A program made the position numbers and the translations under genes. Below, piece by piece: positions 1 through 8,800 of a stretch of DNA of 12,526 nucleotides (the first letter of the stretch is position 1; each line of letters opens with the position of its first letter). Below the pieces are notes generated by a model. The model saw nothing but the letters and a program-made list of their open reading frames with translations, searched no databases and was not told where the DNA came from. The DNA comes from Acidobacteriaceae bacterium (lineage in GTDB: Bacteria > Acidobacteriota > Terriglobia > Bryobacterales > Bryobacteraceae). The stretch spans positions 1 through 12,526 of the forward strand of contig JAFARV010000462.1 in the NCBI GenBank assembly GCA_019245255.1. Direction: 5' to 3'.

Positions 1-1
1 C

Positions 2-1133
2 AGCGGACTTACTAATAATCTTCCCGCTCTGATTCCGGTAACTATGCTTTACGGCACGCCGGATGATGCAGCGGCACAAATCCGTTATTTAGAAAAGCGC
101 GGCTATCCGATTCGCGGGATCGAGATTGGTGAGGAGCCCGATGGCAAACATGCGCTGCCCGAAGACTATGCGGCGTTGTATCTGCAGTGGGCGGAGGCGA
201 TCCACAAAGTGGATCCTAAGCTCAAGCTGGGCGGGCCGATTTTCGAAGGCGTCAACGAAGATATTCGCGTTTGGCCGGACGCAGAGGGCAGGACATCGTG
301 GATGGGCCGATTCGTGGATTATCTGCGCGCGCATAACCGTCTGGCCGATCTTTCGTTCGTATCGTTCGAACATTATCCATTCGACCCATGCACTATAACC
401 TGGAAGACGCTTTACAGTGAGCCTCAAGTGATGAAACACATCCTGGAGGTCTGGTGGGCGGATGGCGTGCCGCGCAGTGTTCCGCTAGTGGTGAGTGAGA
501 GCCATCTTGCGGCACAGATCAGCGGCCCTATGAGCACAAATTTCGCCGGCTTGTGGCTGGCGGACAACATCGGATCCTTCTTCGAGGGCGGAGGCTCAGC
601 TTTTTATCACTCGCCCATTCAGCCGCAGCCGGTGGAGAACAGTTGCAGCGGCCCGGCCACATGGTCAAAACTTTGTTGCGGATCGCGACTACAACATCAC
701 CGGATATACATCGCTCTACTTCGCCGCGCATATGATTAACGTCGAGTGGGTTGTACACCGGTCCGGCATGCATAAGATGTATAAGTCATCACTTGAAATC
801 AAGGATGCGGATGGCAACCAATTAGTCACGTCATATGCAGTTCATCGACCGGACGGGAACTGGTCGGTGATGTTAGTAAATCGCGATAAGGAACAGGCGC
901 ACACGATACGAGTGGTATTCAACGACGGGCATAAGAAGCTGTCGTTTGCCGGGCCGGTTGAATGGACCACATTCGGCAGCGAGCAATACGTTTGGCACGA
1001 TAAGGGTGAGCGCAGTTATGCGGATCCGGACGGACCTCCGGCCGGCCACACAGTCGCGGGTGGCGCGGAATCGACATACACATTGCCGAAGGCGGCAATC
1101 ACGGTGCTTCGCGGCCCAGTGGAAGCGCCTTGA
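2..1133 (+). pseudogene. Glycoside hydrolase-like protein (clan GH-A type), 5'-partial and frameshifted
   Basis: The reading frame is open from base 2, so the gene begins before the window. The first in-frame ATG, at 44, is probably internal. The protein looks like a (beta/alpha)8-barrel glycosidase of the GH39/GH51/GH79 kind with a C-terminal beta-sandwich. IEIGEEPDG (about 122-145) occupies the place of the acid/base motif, with the second Glu at 134-136. VVSESH, with Glu at 497-499, fits the nucleophile strand. Around 667-670 the frame shifts by +1. Removing one A from the A4 run gives a continuous reading through ...NFVADRDYNITGYTS..., which joins the downstream frame and runs to TGA at 1131-1133. 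The tail (VMLVNRD, TYTLP, AITVL) is typical of the beta-sandwich domain. The gene converges on ADOP permease 1 with a 10-bp gap. Exact GH family and substrate are not determined. The shift may be a sequencing error rather than a real mutation. Confidence 0.72.
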
Positions 1134-1143
1134 GCCGCGAGTC

Positions 1144-3849
1144 TTACTCCCAGCGCAGCGCAATTACCGGATCGATTCGCGTTGCGCGTAGCGCGGGCAG
1201 GTAGTTGGCAGCCATTGCGACGATAGCCAAAATAAGCGGAACCATGACAAAGGTCAGGGGATCGGCCGGCCCGATGCCGTAGAGTAGGTTTGCCATCAGC
1301 CGCGTAAGTGCGACGCCCGCTGCCAGGCCCGCGATGGCGCCTCCCGCAGTCACCTTCGCGCTGTGCTTCAAAACCGAGCGTATGACATTGGCCCGCTGCG
1401 CGCCCAAAGCTACGCGAATTCCGATTTCCCGTGTTCGCTGCGCCACCAGGTACGACATCACGCCATAGAGTCCAACCGCCGCCAGAACGAGCGCAAGGAC
1501 TGCAAAGGCGCCTAACAGAGCAGTTTGAAGACTGGCATCCTGAACGTTCTCCGCAATCACATCGTCCATTGGTCGGGCACGGAAGACCGCCAGATTGCTA
1601 TCGAGAGCATTGACGGCGCGCCGCACCGGCTCGAGCAAGCTTCTCGGATCAACACGCGTTTTCAAGGAGAGGATTGCCTGACCGCCCCAACTTGCCAAGA
1701 CCGGGTAAGGATAATAGGCTTCCATCCGCGGCTCCGTTCCGTCTCCGCGAATGCCATACTCTTTCACATCGGCTACCACCCCGACCACGGTGACCTTCAT
1801 ATCGTTCCAGTGAAATGTTCGTCCGACGGCGTTCTGATTAGGCCAGAAGAGACTCGCGGCTGCCTTGCTGATGACAGCGACCAAGGTGAGGTTTGCAGGC
1901 ACTTGAAAGTGTCCGCCCTTAGCTGCCTTCCAAAGCTTAAACACGGCGTCCGAGGTGATAGCTGCTTGTTGCATGTCCGCAACCGTGAATCCACGGCCTT
2001 CGAGCAGCGGAATTCCGAAGGTCGCGAAATAATTGGCGGTAACGAGATTCCAACCCACAAGTTGCTTCTCTATGTAAGGGTCTTTCGCTCCATCTACTTT
2101 GAGGTAGCCGTTTGTTCCGCCCTCGAGTGGAATTTCAAGCGACATCGCAACGCTCTGGACGCCGGGGATTACTGCAGCTTTGGCGATCAGTGCGTCACTG
2201 AACCTTTGCCGGGCCGGCAGGTCCGGATAGTCCTTGTCCGGCAAGGTGATTCGCATCGTCAAGAGATTGCTCGAATCAATCCCGAGGTCCGACGTTCGCA
2301 TTCTGATGAAGCTGCGCAACAATAAGCCCGCGCCGATGAGAAGCATCAAGGTCAACGCAATCTCTCCCGCGACCAGCAGATCGCGGACGTTGCGGCCTCC
2401 TGCGCCCGGTCCGGCAAGAGTGCGAGATCCTGACTTCAGCTCGTTGTTGAACCTCGTTTCGGAAAGCTGAAGTGCGGGCGCCAACCCCGAAAGCAATCCC
2501 GCAGCAATTCCCAGGGCCGCCGTGAAAAAGAGAACCCCGGCATTCACCTCGATGGTGTTTACGTGAGGGATGGGCAAGGTTTCCATCCCCTGAATCAACC
2601 GGACGCACCACCATGCGGCCACGATTGCAAGGAGCGAGCCTGCGGTAGCCAGCACAAGACTTTCTGTTAAAAGCTGGCGCAGGAGCCGCAGTCGCCCGGC
2701 GCCAATACTGACGCGAACGGCCATCTCACGTTGCCGTGCCGCGGCCCGGGCCAATTGAAGGTTCGCGACGTTCACGCACGCAATCATCAGGACCAATACG
2801 ACCGCCCCAAACAGAATCAGGAGCGCACGTCTGGTATAGCCGGTCATCATTTCTTTCAGCGGAACAACGATTGAATTAATTTTTTCGTTTGTGTCCGGGT
2901 ACTGCTTCTCAATGCGTTTCGAAATCGCCAGCAGATCGGCGCGGGCATGTGCCAGCGCAAGTCCCGGTTTCATGCGCGCAATGGCATTCCAGCGATGATT
3001 TCCGCGCGGCCCAAGGGTCTCGGGACTCATATCGAGCGGCGTCCAGATATCAGCCGAAAAGCGGAAGCCGAACCACTTCGGCATGACACCGATAACGCTG
3101 TAGGGTTCTCCATCCAGGCGAACGGTCCTGCCGATGGCGCCCCGGTCGCCTGCAAAACGCTTCTGCCAGAATCCGTAACTCAAGACGGCAACGTGATTTT
3201 TTCCGGAAGCATCTTCATCACGAGCGAAGGTTCTCCCTAGCGCAGCGTGAACTCCGAGAACGTCAAAAAAGTTGGCCTGTGTGGGCATCACCATTCCCGG
3301 TTCGGGCTTGGCGCCGCCACCTATACTCGTGTACTGTGTCCACCCATAAAGGCTGGTGCTCTCTAGTGTCCGGTTTTGCGATTGCCAATCGAGGTAATCG
3401 GCACCGGTCAATGGATACATGCCGGGCGCAGCTTCGGTTTGAAATAGCGCGATGAGGCGATCCGGCTGCTGATAAGGGAGCGGGCGCAAGACCGCGGCGT
3501 CGATGACAGAGAACATGGCCGTGTTAACGCCGATGCCCAATGCGAGCGTTAACACACTCACTATCGCGACTGCGGCATTGGTTCGAATCTGCCGGAAGGC
3601 AAACTTCACGTCGCCCAAAGTCTCCTCCAACCAGCGCCAGGTCCAAGCATCGCGGCTGGCCTCCTGTGCTGCGGTGGCATTGCCAAACTTTCGCATAGCG
3701 GCGAAGTGCGCCTCCGTGCGGCTCATCCCTGAGGCGACATTCTCTTCTTCCTCAATGGCAATATGGGCAGAGATCTCGTCTCCTAAGTCCGCGGGTTTCC
3801 GCCCGCTTAATAGAGCGCTGATTTTCGAAAACTGACGGCGCCAGCTCAT
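1144..3849 (-). CDS. ADOP-type ABC transporter permease 1 (MacB/FtsX duplicated permease)
   Basis: A 901-residue protein if started at ATG 3849, which overlaps the padR stop as ATGA. A longer open frame to 4131 exists but runs antisense-free through padR in another frame and has no family-like sequence, so I reject it. Residues about 1-75 form the soluble ADOP prefix region (DEISAHIAIEEEENVASGMS, AMRKFGN). TM1 is at about 93-115, followed by a first MacB-type periplasmic domain. A first FtsX core follows at about 350-480 (ACVNVANLQLARA, REMAVRVSIGAGR). A second copy of the same layout comes next, with its own FtsX core (YGVMSYLVAQRTREIGIRVALGAQ) and the typical end DPVIALRWE. Known for the family: tandem PCD-FtsX halves, no ATPase gene adjacent, common in Acidobacteria. 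It probably sits in the inner membrane. Substrate is unknown. The frame is intact over 2.7 kb. Confidence 0.93.
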   Translation of the reverse strand: MSWRRQFSKISALLSGRKPADLGDEISAHIAIEEEENVASGMSRTEAHFAAMRKFGNATAAQEASRDAWTWRWLEETLGDVKFAFRQIRTNAAVAIVSVLTLALGIGVNTAMFSVIDAAVLRPLPYQQPDRLIALFQTEAAPGMYPLTGADYLDWQSQNRTLESTSLYGWTQYTSIGGGAKPEPGMVMPTQANFFDVLGVHAALGRTFARDEDASGKNHVAVLSYGFWQKRFAGDRGAIGRTVRLDGEPYSVIGVMPKWFGFRFSADIWTPLDMSPETLGPRGNHRWNAIARMKPGLALAHARADLLAISKRIEKQYPDTNEKINSIVVPLKEMMTGYTRRALLILFGAVVLVLMIACVNVANLQLARAAARQREMAVRVSIGAGRLRLLRQLLTESLVLATAGSLLAIVAAWWCVRLIQGMETLPIPHVNTIEVNAGVLFFTAALGIAAGLLSGLAPALQLSETRFNNELKSGSRTLAGPGAGGRNVRDLLVAGEIALTLMLLIGAGLLLRSFIRMRTSDLGIDSSNLLTMRITLPDKDYPDLPARQRFSDALIAKAAVIPGVQSVAMSLEIPLEGGTNGYLKVDGAKDPYIEKQLVGWNLVTANYFATFGIPLLEGRGFTVADMQQAAITSDAVFKLWKAAKGGHFQVPANLTLVAVISKAAASLFWPNQNAVGRTFHWNDMKVTVVGVVADVKEYGIRGDGTEPRMEAYYPYPVLASWGGQAILSLKTRVDPRSLLEPVRRAVNALDSNLAVFRARPMDDVIAENVQDASLQTALLGAFAVLALVLAAVGLYGVMSYLVAQRTREIGIRVALGAQRANVIRSVLKHSAKVTAGGAIAGLAAGVALTRLMANLLYGIGPADPLTFVMVPLILAIVAMAANYLPALRATRIDPVIALRWE

Positions 3850-4208
3850 GACTCTTGCTCCGGTTCCGCCGGCCGCATGACGCCGGCAATTGCGCGCGCA
3901 AATCGTTCCCACCTGGTGGTTTCGGCCGTAAGCTTTTTCCGCCCAGCGCGACTGAGTGTGTAGTATTTGGCTCGCTGTTTGTTCTCGGACACGCCCCACT
4001 CTGCCGAGATCCAACCCTCCTGCAGCAATCGCTGTAGAGCGGGATAGAGCGAGCCATGCTCGACTTTGAAGGTATCGCCGGACGTCTGTTCGATCGACTT
4101 GGCGATTCCATGCCCGTGCCGCGGCCCCCACACGAGAGTTTTCAGAATCAACATCTCGAGTGCGCCGTAGACGAGTTCGATCCGGGGTTCGGGTTTTTGT
4201 CCACCCAT
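3846..4208 (-). CDS. PadR-family transcriptional regulator
   Basis: A 120-residue winged-helix regulator of the short PadR type. Family marks are seen in order: GALEMLILKTL (helix 1), GHGIAKSI, the GSLYPALQRL recognition helix at about residues 52-61, EGWISAEWG, and the wing (KQRAKYYTLSRAGRKKL). A short C-terminal helix (RWERFARAI) follows and probably serves dimerisation. Its TGA overlaps the ATG of ADOP permease 1 by 4 bp, so the two are almost certainly one translationally coupled operon. PadR proteins are usually autorepressors. A perfect GTAGTAG/CTACTAC inverted repeat (4210-4228) touches the start codon, and a further half-site lies 22 bp upstream, which fits autoregulation. No Shine-Dalgarno sequence is visible before the ATG. 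Initiation may therefore be leaderless or weak. The inducer is unknown. Confidence 0.93.
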   Translation of the reverse strand: MGGQKPEPRIELVYGALEMLILKTLVWGPRHGHGIAKSIEQTSGDTFKVEHGSLYPALQRLLQEGWISAEWGVSENKQRAKYYTLSRAGRKKLTAETTRWERFARAIAGVMRPAEPEQES

Positions 4209-4209
4209 G

Positions 4210-4250
4210 GTAGTAGCCAGTCTACTACAATGTGGTCGGCTGTCTACTAC
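4210..4250 (-). promoter_or_regulatory. Putative PadR operator/promoter
   Basis: A perfect 7-bp inverted repeat GTAGTAG-5-CTACTAC spans 4210-4228 and ends one base before the padR start codon. The 9-mer GTCTACTAC (+ strand, 4220-4228) recurs at 4242-4250. The spacing is 22 bp, about two helical turns, so two dimers could bind the same DNA face. The position over the start of padR suggests an autorepressor site controlling the padR-permease operon. No convincing -35/-10 pair could be picked out. The repeats are seen directly; binding is inference. Confidence 0.65.
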
Positions 4251-4579
4251 CCTACGGAGGAGTAGGTGCGACGAGGGGCATAGTTTCTTCGGATATTCGC
4301 GAGTACTGATGGTGTTGGACGGCCCTGGACTACCAGGTTGTCTCCCAGAGCTTTCTCGCTTCCGGCAGACTCTCCGCCAGAGGAATTGCCGATCGGGCGA
4401 GAAACAACGGTTAGCGCAACAGTCACAATGGAACGAACTCGTGAGACGGTTTGCTCGTAACTAAAGCTTTGTAGTTTCGGACAACAATGAGATTTCCGTG
4501 GACGGGCCGGCGCGGAGCGTGAAGAGGCGGAATTCGCGGCGCGGCGCGATTTTGAAAGGTTAAGGAGGTCACCCGGGAC
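4251..4579. other. Intergenic region between divergent ADOP units
   Basis: No gene is supported here; the open frames lack family-like sequence and good starts. It should hold the promoter for permease 2 but I see no convincing sigma-70 pair. One near-palindrome, AACTA (4459-4463) and TAGTT (4472-4476) around an AAGCTTT core, resembles an operator and could be a second regulator site. ADOP genes often follow their own padR gene; permease 2 has none, so this stretch may be what remains after its loss, or permease 2 may share the divergent PadR. Confidence 0.4.
4562..4568 (+). promoter_or_regulatory. Ribosome binding site for ADOP permease 2
   Basis: AAGGAGG lies 11 bases before ATG 4580. It is the strongest Shine-Dalgarno match in the window and supports this start. 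Confidence 0.75.
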
Positions 4580-7048
4580 ATGTGGGGATGGTCATCTCTC
4601 GAACATCTTGGACAGGAACTTCGGTACGCGATGCGGCGTTTGCGCGCTGCCCCGGCGTTTACACTCACTTCGGTTCTGACTCTCGCAGTCTGCGTTGGAG
4701 CAAATCTCACAATATTCGCCGTAATCGACGCCATCCTGATACGCCCGCTGCCGTTTCCGGAAGCGCGGCAACTGGTAACGATCTTCAACAGCTACCCGAA
4801 AGCCGCTGTTGAACGCGACGGCTCGTCCATAACGAATTACTACGAACGCCGCGGTGCCATTCCTGCCTTTCGTTCGCTGTCAATTTATCGTTTGGGGAGA
4901 GCCATCGTTGGCGCAAGCGGCTCAACAGTTCGCGAACCGATCGCGGCCGTTTCGCCTGATTTTTTCACTACACTCGGGCGTGGTCCGGCCATTGGACGCG
5001 TTTTTGCGGATTCGGAAATGACCTACCAAAACGACAGCGTAGTTGTGCTCACTGACGAATATTGGCGACGGCACTTCAATGCCGATCCTCACGTGATTGG
5101 ACGAAAGGTTTGGATCGACACTTTTCCAAAGACGGTAATCGGAGTTCTACCTCCGGAGTTTCGTTTCCTGTCCTCGAAAGCGCAGTTGTTTTTGCCGCTC
5201 TCATCGCGCCCGGACGAGCGCACGCCGGCAGGGCGTCACTCAGGCGGAAATGTCATTCAAATGATCGCGCGGCTGAAACCTGGCGTGGCCATCGAGCAGG
5301 CGCAAGCACAGATCGATGCGCAGAATACGGTATTAGAACGTGACGATCCGAAAGCCAAGATGATCGCCGACGCCGGGTTCCGTTCTCTCGTTGTTTCACT
5401 TCACGACGACCAGGTGGCGGCGATTCGGCCGGTATTGATTTCGCTGCAGGCGGGCGTACTAGCGCTTCTGACGATTGGCATCGTCAACCTGGTGAACTTG
5501 CTTCTGATCCGCGCGAGCAGCCGTTTGAGAGAGTTGGCGGTGCGGCAGGCGTTAGGCGCAGGAAGAGTTCGTGTCATAGCGAGCGCAGTGGTTGAGACAA
5601 CGTTGCTGGGTATTGTGGGAGGACTGCTGGCATTGGTTATGGGAGCCGGCGGAATCCGGCTGGTGGCGGTCTTGGGCGCTGATCGACTGCCCCTGTGGGA
5701 TTACATTCGATTCGATTGGCGATCGGCTGTGCTTGCGTTTGCGGCCTCAATTGTTGTGGGCATCGCGCTGGCGGCTCCGATCGTGTGGTTCAGTCTTCGG
5801 CCTGATCCGGTAATCGCACTTCATTCCGGGTCTCGGACTGCGACGGGGAGCCGCGCAGCCCAAGCTCTCCGTCATTGCTTCGTAGTCGCCCAGATCGCCT
5901 TAGGTCTGGTGCTGCTAGCCGGCACCGGTCTATTAGGAGTCAGCCTTAAACGTGCGATGGCCGTTTCTCCCGGATTTCAACCGGAGGCTGCCGTCGCCGG
6001 GCAGATCGTTCTGATTGGGAACCGTTACCCTTCAGCTACAGCGGGCCTTTCTTTCGGAGATCGATTAGAGAGGGAACTTCGCCGAGAGCCCGGCGTCTCG
6101 GCGGTTGGAATTGCCACGAATATTCCTTTCAGCGGAAATAACGGCAAAAGCGCCGCTACCGTAGACGGTCATATTGTCCGGCCCGGCGCGGCGCCGCGCG
6201 GGTATTACTCATACGCCATTTCGGGCGACTACTTCCGGGCGATGGGATTCTCGCTGAAAGCCGGCCGGTTTTTAAATGCGGAGGATTCACGCCGCGGACA
6301 GCGAACCTGCGTTGTCGATGAGGATTTTGCCCGATACAATTGGCCCGGCACAAGCCCTTTAGGGCGGCGGCTTTTCCAGGGCGCCGACCGCGGGAATGAC
6401 GCCGAAGCATTCACTGTCGTCGGTGTTGTGGGCAGCATTAAGCAGGCGGGGCTCACTGACGATACAGCCCAAGGTGCGGTGTACTATCCATACATTTACC
6501 GTCCGGACAGCAACATCTTCGTCGTGGTACGCGGAAACCTCCGGGCACAGGTCCTGAAGAGCTACATGCAAAGCGTGCTCCGGGAGGTCGATCCGGAATT
6601 GGCCGTCAACGATCTCCAATCCATGAACGATCGAATTACAGCGAGTCTGGCTGGGCGACGCTCTCCGGCACTGCTCAGCGGAATTTTTTCTGGAATCGCT
6701 CTGCTTCTGATCGCAATCGGAACCTACGGCGTGGTGAGTTATGCGGTTGCGCAGCGGCGTCGTGAGATTGCAGTCCGTCTTGCGGTAGGAGCGCGACCCG
6801 GGCAGATACGCAGGCAGTTCTTTGCACTTACTCTACGATTACTGATACTCGGCGGCGTTTTTGGTTTACCGGGAGCATGGATAACAGGCCGCATCATGCA
6901 GGCGCTTTTGTTTCACGTATCAGCGAACAGCTTGGGGATACTCGGCGCAGCCAGCGCAGTTATCGCGGTTCTCTCTTTCGGCGCCTGTTTTCTTCCGGTG
7001 TTTCGCGCCGCTCGTGTGCTGCCGATGCAGGCTCTCGCGGCCGAGTAG
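4580..7048 (+). CDS. ADOP-type ABC transporter permease 2 (MacB/FtsX duplicated permease)
   Basis: An 822-residue intact frame with a strong ribosome binding site. It begins only about 20 residues before the first helix (TM1 about 27-52, VLTLAVCVGANLTIFAVID), so it lacks the soluble prefix domain seen in permease 1. A first MacB-type periplasmic domain follows. Then come a first FtsX core at about 280-330 (IVNLVNLLLIRASSRLRELA), a second TM and periplasmic domain from about 430, and a second FtsX core at about 695-760 (YGVVSYAVAQRRREIAVRLA). The end is LPMQALAAE. The arrangement of two equal halves with no ATPase identifies an ADOP-type permease, probably in the inner membrane. The last 74 codons plus stop are duplicated at 11626-11850. 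It is convergent with the SGNH hydrolase remnant 75 bp downstream. Substrate is unknown. Confidence 0.93.
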   Translation: MWGWSSLEHLGQELRYAMRRLRAAPAFTLTSVLTLAVCVGANLTIFAVIDAILIRPLPFPEARQLVTIFNSYPKAAVERDGSSITNYYERRGAIPAFRSLSIYRLGRAIVGASGSTVREPIAAVSPDFFTTLGRGPAIGRVFADSEMTYQNDSVVVLTDEYWRRHFNADPHVIGRKVWIDTFPKTVIGVLPPEFRFLSSKAQLFLPLSSRPDERTPAGRHSGGNVIQMIARLKPGVAIEQAQAQIDAQNTVLERDDPKAKMIADAGFRSLVVSLHDDQVAAIRPVLISLQAGVLALLTIGIVNLVNLLLIRASSRLRELAVRQALGAGRVRVIASAVVETTLLGIVGGLLALVMGAGGIRLVAVLGADRLPLWDYIRFDWRSAVLAFAASIVVGIALAAPIVWFSLRPDPVIALHSGSRTATGSRAAQALRHCFVVAQIALGLVLLAGTGLLGVSLKRAMAVSPGFQPEAAVAGQIVLIGNRYPSATAGLSFGDRLERELRREPGVSAVGIATNIPFSGNNGKSAATVDGHIVRPGAAPRGYYSYAISGDYFRAMGFSLKAGRFLNAEDSRRGQRTCVVDEDFARYNWPGTSPLGRRLFQGADRGNDAEAFTVVGVVGSIKQAGLTDDTAQGAVYYPYIYRPDSNIFVVVRGNLRAQVLKSYMQSVLREVDPELAVNDLQSMNDRITASLAGRRSPALLSGIFSGIALLLIAIGTYGVVSYAVAQRRREIAVRLAVGARPGQIRRQFFALTLRLLILGGVFGLPGAWITGRIMQALLFHVSANSLGILGAASAVIAVLSFGACFLPVFRAARVLPMQALAAE

Positions 7049-7535
7049 CAGACTGGCCCGCTGCTCGATGCAGCAGGGCGACCGGGTCTGCGGACCTGGG
7101 CAGTCAAATATTAGCAGCACCCTTCAGTGGCAGCCGCGACACTCGGCCGCTGGGTCGCCGGTGGGCGGTGGAGCGTGATCCACAGCTGCAGGAGGCCCAA
7201 GCAATGCAGCAAGGACCGGCTTGAGCGCATCTGCCCAGACCTGATACGCCTTCAGCATTGGATGCAGTTTGTCTTTGTCGTTCATCATGCCGTCGAACAG
7301 TCTTCCCTTGCTGTCCGCGAGCTTGTCATTGATGTTCAGGTATCGAACCTTTTGCCCATCGGCGAGCTTCGACAGATTGGCGTTGATGTCGTCGATGACA
7401 GGCATGAATGCCATGTCGTCATTCCTCGGGAAGATCCCCATCACGATCACTGTCGCTGAAGGCGCCTTACTTTGAATGGCATGCAAAATTGCCTCAAGAC
7501 CTCGTGTGATTTCGTCTGCTCTTGCGCGAGCATCG
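6824..7535. repeat. Direct duplication, copy A (permease tail + SGNH hydrolase 3' part)
   Basis: Aligns to 11626-12337 with a constant offset of 4802 and no net indel over 712 bp. I count about 50 mismatches by eye, roughly 93% identity. The left edge starts at GCACTTACTCT inside permease 2. The right edge ends at GAGCATCG inside the hydrolase gene, after which the two copies are unrelated. Confidence 0.93.
7048..7091. terminator. Possible bidirectional terminator between convergent genes (copy A)
   Basis: Outer arms GCAGAC (7048-7053) and GTCTGC (7086-7091) enclose an inner stem CCCGCTGC/GCAGC(A)GGG with one bulged A. It lies right after the permease stop and before the convergent hydrolase stop. 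In copy B (11850-11893) the outer arms are conserved and the inner stem is not. There is no T tract, so a Rho-independent terminator is only a weak call. Confidence 0.35.
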
Positions 7536-7537
7536 AT
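7124..7537 (-). pseudogene. SGNH/GDSL hydrolase, 5'-truncated remnant (copy A)
   Basis: The C-terminal about 135 residues of an SGNH-type esterase related to the PAF-acetylhydrolase beta group. The GIFPR strand and the block V Asp-His pair (KDKLHP) are present. Blocks I-III, which hold the nucleophilic Ser and the oxyanion Gly and Asn, are missing. The sequence similarity to copy B (11926-12526) stops exactly at about 7535, where copy B continues into GTNN and copy A enters unrelated DNA. The open frame to 7543 starts with a chance codon. It cannot be active without its N-terminal half. Copies A and B differ at 8 of about 136 residues. The C terminus ends with CRGCH, a CXXCH pattern. It converges on permease 2. 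Confidence 0.82.
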
Positions 7538-7710
7538 CGCCAACTCTTACATTCCTGTAGTGGTCGGATTTTTCCTAAATTCTCACAACTAGTAGCGCGC
7601 CTTCGATTGCCATCCTTGTTACGTGACATCGGACCCCAAGTCGCTGGGCAGCATAGGGCGGCGCTCGATTTAGACAATCCCGGCGCGACGGTCGATACGA
7701 ATAAGTAGGT

Positions 7711-8800
7711 ATGGTGAAGGCATGTAGTCTGCCGGTTTGGGTGCTTGTCTGCGTACCGGGCATCGCCTTCGGCGTTTGGATGGGTACGACGGTTCCGAGC
7801 GTCGACTATAACCAGTTTTATTCGGCAAGTGAGTTAGTGGGCACCACTCACTCTTATGAATGGCCGGCTTTGAAGAGTCTGGAATCGCCACGCACCGTGC
7901 CGATTCCAACCGCGCGGCTCCCCATTGTGCTCTTCGCGCACAAGTTGCTCTCGTGGATGCCGTTTAGGGTTGCGCGTGATACTTGGTTTACGCTTTCAGT
8001 GCTCGCGTTTTTCGCGGCGGGGTGGCTGTGGCGCGGTCTGCCACGACGTGTGGCGTTTGCGGCCGCCTGTTGGTCGACGCCGATTGCGTGCACGCTTGCA
8101 TTCGGCCAAGATGTGGCGTGGTGGCTTTTCGCGTTCGCCGCTGGATTAGTGTTTCTTGTGAAAAAGTGGGACGTGATTGCGGGAATTGCCTTCTCGCTGT
8201 GCATCGTCAAATTCCACTTAGCAGTAGGCATTCCGATATTGCTGCTGCCGCTATAAGGCGTTTGCGGCGGCCTCGGTCTCAGTTGTTGCCTGGGTACTCT
8301 CATGCTTCATTGTCGACGATGCAGCGTGGCCACAGCGGTATGTCGCCATGACCAGGATGCCGGAGTTCTCGACACTTCCTTCGAAGATGCCGTGCATTTG
8401 GGGCTTATTGCCAGCTGCGAAGATACTGGCGTTCGGATTGGTAATCGTAGCTATATCCGCGTTATGGCGCCTGTGCCGCCGGACCGAGGATCTCGGACTG
8501 GCGGGGGCGGCAACGGCCGCGTTTGGCGTTATTGTGGCCCCACATGCTTTGGTGAGCGACTGCGCGCTGATGCTACCGCTGGGCGTGCTCGCATTTCGAA
8601 ACGCGAAGCTGCCGACGTGGTTGACGGTTCTTTTCGTCACTCCGATACCCACCCTTTTCTTAGGCAGCTCGCTTGATTGGTTAGGCCAGTTGACACTTGT
8701 GGCATCAGTTATTGCGTTCATCGTCACTGCCGGCGTCGGTAGCCCATTGCCCCAGGTTTCAAATGTAATCGCACGGGAAGTTGAAGTGCTCACAACGTAA
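7711..8800 (+). pseudogene. DUF2029 / glycosyltransferase family 87-like membrane protein, frameshifted
   Basis: Two frames join into one hydrophobic protein of about 362 residues. Frame 1 (7711-8256) has an N-terminal helix, then VDYNQFYSASELVGTTHSYEW, PTARLPIVLFAHKLLSWMPF and LAFGQDVAWWLFAFAAGLVF, patterns I associate with bacterial GT87/DUF2029 proteins. It stops at TAA 8254. The next frame is open from at least 8252 (YKAFAAASVSVVAW) and carries on through PQRYVAMTRMPEFSTLPSKMP and further helices to TAA at 8798-8800. The shift therefore lies at about 8248-8258, either one extra base or two missing. Known for the family: polytopic polyprenyl-phosphate-dependent mannosyltransferase-like enzymes. 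The acceptor is unknown here. A start at ATG 7711 follows a poor AAGTAGG-like site. Either decayed or a sequencing error. Confidence 0.68.

Noticed and set aside
1525..2325. A 266-codon open frame on the + strand
   Set aside because: Lies wholly antisense to ADOP permease 1, with no membrane or domain pattern of its own; a codon-bias shadow.
3850..4131. A 94-codon upstream extension of ADOP permease 1
   Set aside because: It overlaps padR in another frame and has no family-like sequence; the start at 3849 forms an ATGA overlap and begins with the expected prefix domain.
4262..4464. Short open frames in the divergent intergenic region
   Set aside because: No ribosome binding site or recognisable protein sequence; composition is unlike the neighbouring genes.
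8251..8793. A 180-codon open frame on the - strand
   Set aside because: Antisense to the second half of the GT87-like gene, which has clear membrane helices and family motifs; the antisense product is low-complexity Ser/Thr/Ala.
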